Position numbers and translations under genes: made by a program. Under the pieces are notes generated by a model. That model did not search any database. It had not been told where the DNA came from and was given only the letters and a program-made list of their open reading frames with translations. From Dactylosporangium sucinum (GTDB lineage: Bacteria > Actinomycetota > Actinomycetes > Mycobacteriales > Micromonosporaceae), in the NCBI RefSeq assembly GCF_014647515.1, contig NZ_BMPI01000005.1, positions 62,001 to 126,000 on the forward strand: a stretch of DNA of 64,000 nt, given 5' to 3'. Positions 57,892 through 64,000 of this stretch are shown in pieces; the stretch's first letter is position 1, and each line of letters opens with the position of its first letter.

Positions 57892-59328
57892 CTAAGGCAA
57901 ACGCGGACCGGCCTCGCGCTGAGCGGCGAGCCACGTCTCGACGTCGGCGGCGCTGCGGGGCAGGCCGTCGGACAGGTTGCGCGCGCCCGTCGGGGTCACC
58001 AGGACGTCGTCCTCGATCCGCACGCCGATGCCGCGCAGCTCGGCCGGCACCAGCTCGTCCTCCGGCTGGAAGTAGAGCCCCGGCTCGACGGTCAGCACAT
58101 AGCCGGCCTCGACCGTGCCCTCCTTGTAGCGCTCCTTGCGGGCCGAGGCGCAGTCGTGCACGTCCAGGCCCAGCATGTGACCGAAGCCGTGCAGCGTCCA
58201 CCGACGGTACAGGATGGCCGACCGGTCCATCGCCTCCTCGACGCTGACCGGGAGCACGCCCAGGTCCTTGAGGCCCTCGGCGAGCACCCGCATGCACGTC
58301 TGGTGGATGTCGTCGAACGCGACCCCCGGCCGGATCAGGTCGATGCCGGCCTGCTGGGAGCGGTGGACGATGTCGTACACCTGGCGCTGCAGCGGCGTGA
58401 ACGTCCCCGACACCGGCACCGTGCGCGTCACGTCGGCGGTGTAGAGGTTGCGGTTCTCCACGCCCATGTCCATGAGCAGCAGGTCACCCGGGACGGTCCG
58501 GCCGTCGTTGCGCATCCAGTGCAGGATCGCCGCGTGGGCGCCGTTGCCGACGATCGAGCCGTAGCCGACCGCGTTGCCGTCGTGCCGCGCCCGCAGGCCG
58601 AACACGCCCTCGACGAGCCGCTCGCTCACCGACCGGTCGGCCGGCAGGATCCGGGCCACGTCCTCGAAGCCGCGCACGGTCGCGTCGATCGCGTCCTGCA
58701 GCTGCTCCACCTCCCAGGCGTCCTTCACCAGGCGCAGCTCGGAGAGCACCTGGGCCAGCTCCTGGTCGCGCTCGGGCGCGCCGGTGCGCACCTGCGCGTC
58801 GACGAACGGGTCGTAGCCGCGCAGGACCCGGGTGCGGCCGGGCGCACACCCGTCGAGCGCGGCCGGCAGCTCGTCGAGGTGCGCGGTGCCCAGCTGCAGC
58901 TCGGTCGCCTTCTCGGCGAGCGTGTGCCGGCGGCCGATCCACAGCTCCCCGTAGTTGCGGTCGCGGAAGAACTCGTCGGTGTCGCGCGGGGATCGCGGCC
59001 GCAGGTACAGCGTCGCCTCGTGGCCGCCCTCCGTCGGGCGCATCAGCAGCACCGCATCCGGATCGTGCTCACCGGTGAGCCATGCGTGGTCGGAACCGGG
59101 CCGGAACGGGTGGTTGGTGTCGTTGCAGCGCACCTTGTCCACGCCGGTCGGGACGACCAGCGTCTCGCCCGGGAACGCGGCCGACAGGTCGGCGCGCCGC
59201 TTCGCGTGGTTGGGGGCCTCCGTCCGCGGCGCCGCGTCGAGCCCCGAGTCACGCCAGCCGGTCCGCATGAAGTCGACGAACCGCTCCGGAAAATCCGGGT
59301 CGTGTGACTGCTGACCTGCGTCGTTCAT
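57892..59328 (-). CDS. pepP: Xaa-Pro aminopeptidase (M24B)
   Basis: This 478-residue metallopeptidase removes N-terminal residues preceding proline. It has an N-terminal creatinase-like domain and a C-terminal pita-bread domain. The metal ligands appear in LLLMDMGVE...YTADVTRT (two Asp), LHGFGHMLGLDVHD (His), VEPGLYF (Glu) and GVRIEDDVLVT (Glu). ATG at 59328 is chosen because AGGGAG lies upstream and the family N-terminus starts there. It is divergent from asnB with a 71-base gap. Confidence 0.95.
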   Translation of the reverse strand: MNDAGQQSHDPDFPERFVDFMRTGWRDSGLDAAPRTEAPNHAKRRADLSAAFPGETLVVPTGVDKVRCNDTNHPFRPGSDHAWLTGEHDPDAVLLMRPTEGGHEATLYLRPRSPRDTDEFFRDRNYGELWIGRRHTLAEKATELQLGTAHLDELPAALDGCAPGRTRVLRGYDPFVDAQVRTGAPERDQELAQVLSELRLVKDAWEVEQLQDAIDATVRGFEDVARILPADRSVSERLVEGVFGLRARHDGNAVGYGSIVGNGAHAAILHWMRNDGRTVPGDLLLMDMGVENRNLYTADVTRTVPVSGTFTPLQRQVYDIVHRSQQAGIDLIRPGVAFDDIHQTCMRVLAEGLKDLGVLPVSVEEAMDRSAILYRRWTLHGFGHMLGLDVHDCASARKERYKEGTVEAGYVLTVEPGLYFQPEDELVPAELRGIGVRIEDDVLVTPTGARNLSDGLPRSAADVETWLAAQREAGPRLP

Positions 59329-59399
59329 CGTGCTCCCTGCCCTCATCGCCGCTGATTCGTGCTCCACCTGCGACCGTACCGCGTGCGAGGATGCAGGCT

Positions 59400-61349
59400 A
59401 TGGCGGGACTGCTCACGTTCGTCAGCGCGCGGGGAGACGCGGCGACGCACCGGGATGCGGTCGAGGACGCCCTGGGGCTGCTGCGCCACCGTGGCCCGGA
59501 CGACCGCCGGGTGGTGGCGACCGACGAGGTCGTGTTCGCCGTGCACCGGCTGGCCGTGACCGACAGCATCGGCGGCGCCCAGCCGCTGTCGTACCCGCCA
59601 CTGGGCGTGACCGCCGGGCGGTACCTCATCGCGTTCGACGGCGCCGTGCACAACGCCGCCGAGCTGCGCGCCGAGCTCATCGAGCAGCGGGACGCGCGGT
59701 TCGTCACCGGGTCGGAGGCGGAGGTGATCGTCGCCGCCTACCACCACTGGGGGCCGAGCGCGGTCAACCGGTTCCGCGGCATGTTCGCGTTCGTGATCTG
59801 GGACTCGTCGGCCCGCCGGGCGTTCGGGGCGCGCGACCCCTACGGCATCAAGCCGCTGTACCAGCTGAGCCGGCCCGAGGGCGTGTACCTCGCCAGCGAG
59901 AAGAAGGCCCTGCTGCCGTTCGTCGCGGACCCCTCTCGGGTGGATACGGCCAACCTGCAGCACTACCTGACGATGCAGTACGTGCCGGAGCCGGCGACCA
60001 TGCACCCGGACGTGCGCCGGCTCGGGGCGGGGGAGTCGTTCGTCTACACGCCGGGCGGCCCGCTGGCCAACCGCCGCTACAGCCAGCTCGAGTTCCGCCC
60101 GTCCCCGGCCGGTGACGAGGAGGCTCTGGTACAGCGGATCACCGTGGCCCTGCGCGACAGCGTCCACGCGAGCTTGAAGGCCGACGCGCCCGTCGGCGCC
60201 TTCCTGTCCAGCGGCATCGACTCGACCGCGATCGTCGCCCTGGCCGCCGAGGTCGACCCGCACCTGCGCACCTACACGGTCGGCTACGACGACGAGCAGT
60301 TCTCCGAGATCGCCGTGGCCGAGCAGTCCGCCCGGGTGCTCGGCGTGCCGCTCACCGCAACCGTCGTGACGCCCGCCGACTTCATGCAGGCGCTGCCGCG
60401 CATCGTCTGGCACCTCGACGACCCGGTCGCCGACCCCGCCCTGGTGCCGCTGTACTTCCTGGCCGAGCGGGCCGCCCGCGACGTCACCGTGGTCCTCGGC
60501 GGCGACGGCGCCGACGAGCTGTTCGGCGGCTACCCGATCTACCGCGAGCCGCTCTCCCTGGCCACGGTCAGCCACCTCCCCGACTCCATGCAGCGCGGCC
60601 TGCGCGCCGTCGCGCGGGTCATCCCGCAGGGCATGAAGGGCAAGAGCTTCCTGGAGCGCGGCACGACGCCGATCGAGGAGCGGTACTACGGCAACGCGCG
60701 CATCTTCACCGACGAGGAGAAGGCCGCGCTGCTGCGCCACTATGAGCCGGACATCCGGCACACCGACGTCACCGGGCCGGTCTTCAAGGAGGCGAGCGCC
60801 CTCGACGACGTGACGACCATGCAGTACATCGACCTCTACACCTGGCTCCGGGGCGACATCCTGGTCAAGGCCGACCGGATGACCATGGCCCACTCGCTGC
60901 AGCTGCGCACCCCGTTCCTCGACCGGGCCGTGTTCGAGGTCGCGGCCACCCTGCCGAGTGAGCTCAAGGTGCCCCCGCGCTCCCACGAGACGAAGGCCGC
61001 GCTGCGCCGCGCCCTGGCCGGCGTGGTCCCCGCCGCCATCGCGAGCCGGAAGAAGCTGGGCTTCCCGGTGCCGATCCGGCCGTGGCTGCGCGGCGAGATG
61101 TACGACTGGGCCCACGGCCTGCTCGACACCTCCGGCGCCGGCGACCTGCTGGACCTCGACGTGGTCCGCGGCCTGCTGCGCGCGCACCGGAAGAAGGAGG
61201 CCGACCACAGCCGCAAGCTGTGGACCGTGCTGGTCTTCTGCGTCTGGCACGCGGTGTTCGTGACGCGCACGCTGCGTCCGGGCCCGGGTTATTTCGCTGG
61301 TGAGGATGATCAGGATCCCCGTCATCGGGCGCAATTGCACCTACCGTGA
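59400..61349 (+). CDS. asnB: asparagine synthetase (AsnB-like) with degenerate glutaminase site
   Basis: The 649-residue protein matches full-length mycobacterial AsnB. The synthetase domain keeps the ATP loop FLSSGIDSTAIVALA near residue 269, LGGDGADELFGGYPIY near 375 and the KLGFPVPIRPWL segment near 545. The N-terminal glutaminase domain is altered: residue 2, normally the nucleophilic Cys, is Ala; FNGEIYN reads FDGAVHN (residues 79-85); and the glutamine-binding Asp of the GSDCEV motif is Glu106. GAGGA lies eight bases before this ATG. The enzyme may rely on free ammonia. Confidence 0.9.
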   Translation: MAGLLTFVSARGDAATHRDAVEDALGLLRHRGPDDRRVVATDEVVFAVHRLAVTDSIGGAQPLSYPPLGVTAGRYLIAFDGAVHNAAELRAELIEQRDARFVTGSEAEVIVAAYHHWGPSAVNRFRGMFAFVIWDSSARRAFGARDPYGIKPLYQLSRPEGVYLASEKKALLPFVADPSRVDTANLQHYLTMQYVPEPATMHPDVRRLGAGESFVYTPGGPLANRRYSQLEFRPSPAGDEEALVQRITVALRDSVHASLKADAPVGAFLSSGIDSTAIVALAAEVDPHLRTYTVGYDDEQFSEIAVAEQSARVLGVPLTATVVTPADFMQALPRIVWHLDDPVADPALVPLYFLAERAARDVTVVLGGDGADELFGGYPIYREPLSLATVSHLPDSMQRGLRAVARVIPQGMKGKSFLERGTTPIEERYYGNARIFTDEEKAALLRHYEPDIRHTDVTGPVFKEASALDDVTTMQYIDLYTWLRGDILVKADRMTMAHSLQLRTPFLDRAVFEVAATLPSELKVPPRSHETKAALRRALAGVVPAAIASRKKLGFPVPIRPWLRGEMYDWAHGLLDTSGAGDLLDLDVVRGLLRAHRKKEADHSRKLWTVLVFCVWHAVFVTRTLRPGPGYFAGEDDQDPRHRAQLHLP

Positions 61350-61355
61350 GCGGCG

Positions 61356-62474
61356 ATGCTGCTCAAGTTCCGCGTCCAGAACTACCGCTCCGTCCGCGAC
61401 ATCCAGGAGATCACCCTGCTCGCCGACGGCGGTTTCTCCGGCTTCTCCGTATCCCTGGCCCACGGCGGCGCGATCCGCGTCTCGCCGCTCGTGGGCGTGT
61501 TCGGCGCGAACGCCAGCGGCAAGTCCACGGTCCTGCGCGCCCTGGCCACGCTGCGCTCGCTCGCGGCCGCCGGGAGCGATGCCCGGGAGGTCACCCGGCG
61601 GTTCGAGCCGTTCCAGCTCGATCCGGCGGCCCGCATCCTGCCCACCCGGTTCGAGATCGAGTTCATCCTGGACGGCATCCGCTACGTCTACGGCTGCGCG
61701 TACAAAACGGGCGAAATCGCGGCAGAGTGGCTCCATGCCCACGACCAGCTCCGCCGCCGGGTGTGGTTCGAGCGCGACCGCACGGGTGTGCGCAGCCTGC
61801 CCCAGGCGCGATTGGACGCGTTGTGTACCGCGCTCGACCCGACGACCACACTGCTCGCCCTCGGCGCCGACGCCGAGGACCCCGGCCTGGCCCCCATCGC
61901 CCGCTGGCTGGCGGGCATCCGCCAGGTGCGCATCGCCGCCGGCGCCCGCCTGGTCGGCGGCCTCGACCACCTGGCCTCCCGCTGGTCCGACCAGCTGACC
62001 CTGCTGCTGACCCGGGCCGACCTGGGCATCGCGGGCGTCGACACCAGCGCCTCGACGGTCCGGCTCGTGCACGAGGGCCGGACCGGGCCGCAGCCCCTGG
62101 GCTCGTACGTCGAGTCGGACGGCACGATCGCCTGGCTCGACCTGCTCGCCGAGCTGCTGCCGGCCCTGGACAACGGCGGCGTGCTCCTGGTCGACGACCT
62201 CGACGCCATCCTGCACCCCGGCCTGGCGGCCGAGGCGCTGCGCCTGCTCCGCGATCGGGACCTGAACCAGGCCCGCGCGCAGCTCGTGTTCACGGCCCGC
62301 GCAATACCGCCCGCCAGCGAGGGGGCGGAGGTGCTGGAGCCGTCGCAGTGCTGGTTCACGGTCAAGGGCCCGGACGGGGCGACGTCGTTCGTGCGCTCCG
62401 CGGGCCCGCCGGGGCTGAGCCCGGGGGAGCTGGCCCGAGAGTTGTGGCTGGCCAAGCACCGCCCGGCGCGGTGA
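61356..62474 (+). CDS. AAA-family (AAA15/AAA21-like) ATPase
   Basis: The 372-residue protein is an SMC/ABC-related ATPase of the kind often found in defence loci. Walker A is GANASGKST at residues 50-58, after the family start LLKFRVQNYRSVRD. Walker B reads LLVDDLDAILHP near 280, with Asp where Glu is usual. The later switch segment reads LVFTARAI instead of the usual THD. No nuclease partner is adjacent. It starts six bases after asnB, eight bases past a possible TACCGT -10 box. Confidence 0.8.
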   Translation: MLLKFRVQNYRSVRDIQEITLLADGGFSGFSVSLAHGGAIRVSPLVGVFGANASGKSTVLRALATLRSLAAAGSDAREVTRRFEPFQLDPAARILPTRFEIEFILDGIRYVYGCAYKTGEIAAEWLHAHDQLRRRVWFERDRTGVRSLPQARLDALCTALDPTTTLLALGADAEDPGLAPIARWLAGIRQVRIAAGARLVGGLDHLASRWSDQLTLLLTRADLGIAGVDTSASTVRLVHEGRTGPQPLGSYVESDGTIAWLDLLAELLPALDNGGVLLVDDLDAILHPGLAAEALRLLRDRDLNQARAQLVFTARAIPPASEGAEVLEPSQCWFTVKGPDGATSFVRSAGPPGLSPGELARELWLAKHRPAR

Positions 62475-62615
62475 TGGCCGGCTGCGCCGGCCGCTGTGTT
62501 GCTCCGCTGTTTCCCGCCCTCCGCTCTCCCCGTCTCTCTGATTCCGCTTTTCCCGGTTCCCCACGCTTTTCGGCTTTCCGTGGACCTTGGCGCGGCGGCT
62601 TGTGGCTGGCCAAGC
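62442..62615 (+). repeat. 16-base direct repeat flanking a pyrimidine-rich stretch
   Basis: TTGTGGCTGGCCAAGC occurs at 62442-62457, inside the last codons of the ATPase gene, and again at 62600-62615. The DNA between includes a run at about 62503-62580 that is rich in C and T on this strand. Both copies are followed by GCGGTGA, so the second copy looks like a duplicate of the gene's 3' end. Confidence 0.7.
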
Positions 62616-62630
62616 GGTGACCGGCACCGT

Positions 62631-62636
62631 GATACT
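62631..62636 (+). promoter_or_regulatory. -10 element, probable leaderless promoter
   Basis: GATACT, preceded by GT, lies six bases before the GTG start at 62643. No ribosome binding site is present. Confidence 0.45.
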
Positions 62637-62642
62637 GGCCCG

Positions 62643-63560
62643 GTGACGGGTTACGCGGTGGTGCTCGGTGAGGCGTTGGTCGATCTGCTCGAGGAGCCGT
62701 CGGGAGACTCGGTGATCTACCGCCCCGCGGTGGGCGGCGCCCCGTTCAACGTCGCGGTCGGCATCGCCCGCCTGGGTGCCCCGGCCCGGTTCCTCGGCTC
62801 CTTCGGCGACGACCCGTGGGGCGCCCGCCTGCTGGCCTACCTCTCCTCGGTCGGCGTGGGCACGGCGGCCGCGGTGACGGTCCCGGGCGTCGCGACCACG
62901 CTGGCGGTGACGACGTTCGAGGGCCACGAGCCCTCGTTCCGCTTCTACGGCGACTCGTACGCCCGCTACGACGCGCCCGACATCGACACCGATCTCATCG
63001 CGGGTGCCGGCCTCCTGTACTGCGGCTCGATGGCCCTCCTCTCCCCACCGGTCCTGGCCGCGGCCCGCCGGGCCTGGTCGGTGCCGGGCCCCGTCCGCGT
63101 CTTCGACCCGAACGTCCGCCCGATCGTGGGCCTGAACCCGGACGTGGTGGCCGAGTTCGCCACCACGGCCGACCTGGTGAAGCTCTCGTCGGCCGATGCG
63201 CTGGCCCTGTGGGGCGAGTCTCCGGAGTCGGCCGCCGGCCGCCTGCTGGACCTGGGCGCCGGCGCGGTCGTGGTGACGATCGGCAGCGCGGGCGCCCTGG
63301 TGGCATCGACCGCCGGCACGGTACGCGTCCCGCCCGCCCGCATCACCCCGGTCGACGCGACCGGCGCCGGCGACGCCACGATGGCGGGGCTGTCCTGGGG
63401 CATCCTGACCCAGGGCCTGCCGGCCGACCTGGGCAGCTGGGCGGTACTCACCCGGGTCGCCGTCCACGTGGCCGGCCTGGTCTGCGAGTCCCGCGGCGGC
63501 GCCGTCTCGATGCCGACGCTGCCCGATCTCCGCGCCCGCTTCGTAGACCTGGCCGTGTAG
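62643..63560 (+). CDS. PfkB-family carbohydrate kinase
   Basis: The 305-residue kinase has both family signatures: the N-terminal GGAPFNVAVGIARLGAPARFLGSFG near residue 30 and the C-terminal DATGAGDATMAGL near 240 with the catalytic Asp. It resembles fructokinase and related sugar kinases. The exact substrate is not readable. In mycobacteria a PfkB kinase (Rv2202c) also neighbours asnB, so this may be its counterpart. Confidence 0.92.
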   Translation: MTGYAVVLGEALVDLLEEPSGDSVIYRPAVGGAPFNVAVGIARLGAPARFLGSFGDDPWGARLLAYLSSVGVGTAAAVTVPGVATTLAVTTFEGHEPSFRFYGDSYARYDAPDIDTDLIAGAGLLYCGSMALLSPPVLAAARRAWSVPGPVRVFDPNVRPIVGLNPDVVAEFATTADLVKLSSADALALWGESPESAAGRLLDLGAGAVVVTIGSAGALVASTAGTVRVPPARITPVDATGAGDATMAGLSWGILTQGLPADLGSWAVLTRVAVHVAGLVCESRGGAVSMPTLPDLRARFVDLAV

Positions 63561-63574
63561 CCGCGTCGCTTGCC

Positions 63575-63648
63575 CCGCTCTCCTCGCTGCTGGGTCCCGC
63601 CTCGGACCGGACCGCTCTCCTTTCTGCTGGGTCCCGCCTCGGGCCGGA
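63575..63648 (+). repeat. tandem repeat, two 37-base units
   Basis: Units 63575-63611 and 63612-63648 are head to tail and differ at three positions. Each contains CTGCTGGGTCCCGCCTCGG. They lie between the kinase gene and the promoter of the last gene. Confidence 0.8.
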
Positions 63649-63675
63649 CCACTCGCCGAGGTGGAGTCCCGTTCG

Positions 63676-63681
63676 TAAACT
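63676..63681 (+). promoter_or_regulatory. -10 element, probable leaderless promoter
   Basis: TAAACT lies seven bases before the GTG at 63689. No ribosome binding site is visible. Confidence 0.5.
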
Positions 63682-63688
63682 GGCTGGT

Positions 63689-64000
63689 GTGACCCCGGGC
63701 CAGCTCGACCGCCACCTGTTGACGAGCAAGCTGACGGCCGCAGCCATTGCCCTGGTCCTCGTCGCCCTCCGGGTGACGTACGAGTTCGCCGTCACCCCGC
63801 AGAACACCCCGCTCTGGCTGGCGATAGCCCTCCTCCTGGCCCCGATCGTCATCCTGGCCGCCGCCTTCATCGCCTTCGGCATAGCGTTCCGGTCGGTGGC
63901 GCACCCGCTGGCCCTCCGGATCCGGGAGAACGCCTTCGTGGCCCCCGGCTCCCCGGTCTGGCAGGGCCGGATGGCCATGGGCTGGGCGCTGCTGGGCACC
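63689..64000 (+). CDS. membrane protein, cut by the window end
   Basis: GTG at 63689 opens a frame that runs off the right edge, giving 104 residues with typical codon use. Two membrane segments are visible: LTAAAIALVLVALRVTYEF (about 15-33) and LWLAIALLLAPIVILAAAFIA (about 43-63). A cytoplasmic or periplasmic part (VAHPLALRIRENAF) follows. I do not recognise the family. The start follows a TAAACT -10 box by seven bases. Confidence 0.7.
   Translation, partial: MTPGQLDRHLLTSKLTAAAIALVLVALRVTYEFAVTPQNTPLWLAIALLLAPIVILAAAFIAFGIAFRSVAHPLALRIRENAFVAPGSPVWQGRMAMGWALLGT

Overview
The window is a high-GC actinobacterial chromosome segment, most likely from the Micromonosporaceae or a close relative. 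This is inferred from the third-position G/C bias in every gene, frequent GTG starts, many leaderless promoters, and actinobacterial families (TIGR03089, AfsR-type regulator, TIGR04222, suf operon led by sufR, ABC-F/HTH/enoyl-CoA hydratase set). It looks like ordinary core chromosome. I see no rRNA, tRNA, CRISPR array, phage or complete insertion sequence.

Layout. 1-7.2 kb: pentose phosphate gene tkt (with the first codons of probable tal), heme O synthase ctaB, a small conserved gene, an ATP-grasp protein, undecaprenyl-diphosphatase uppP, a lipoprotein and a TIGR03089 protein. 7.5-17.1 kb: an aromatic-acid catabolic block. The minus-strand operon pcaIJHGBC plus an IclR regulator faces a plus-strand operon of a nitrate/sulfonate-type ABC transporter and pobA; the shared control region carries CGAAC/GTTCG operator triads. 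Genes for the last pathway steps (pcaD, pcaF) are not in the window. 17.1-20.5 kb: small metabolic and membrane genes and heme A synthase. 20.8-27.2 kb: complete suf operon sufR-B-D-(Rieske)-C-S-U-T. 27.8-36.4 kb: LysE exporter, AlkD-like repair protein, zinc metallopeptidase, an ABC-F ATPase with a possible leader ORF, an HTH protein, enoyl-CoA hydratase and an ABC exporter. 36.9-43.7 kb: a caspase-like protease, a three-gene DUF692/TIGR04222 system, an AcnR-like TetR regulator, a HAD-like protein, a RIO kinase and a quinone oxidoreductase. 43.8-64 kb: an Hsp70/beta-propeller membrane fusion, a secreted peptidoglycan-binding protein, aconitase, an AfsR-type regulator, PEBP, LemA with its membrane partner, a proline peptidase, an asparagine synthetase with a damaged glutaminase site, an AAA ATPase, a PfkB kinase and a truncated membrane gene.

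Most interesting points: (1) a DUF692 (MNIO) enzyme translationally coupled to a membrane protein ending in a strictly periodic C-x5-C-x5-C-x5-C tail, plus a small third protein, which looks like a peptide-modification system acting on a membrane-anchored substrate; (2) three families of intergenic palindromes with conserved loops or covarying arms; (3) an AsnB lacking its catalytic cysteine; (4) operator sequences that tie the acnR-like gene to acnA, and IclR-type operator triads in the pca/pob divergon.
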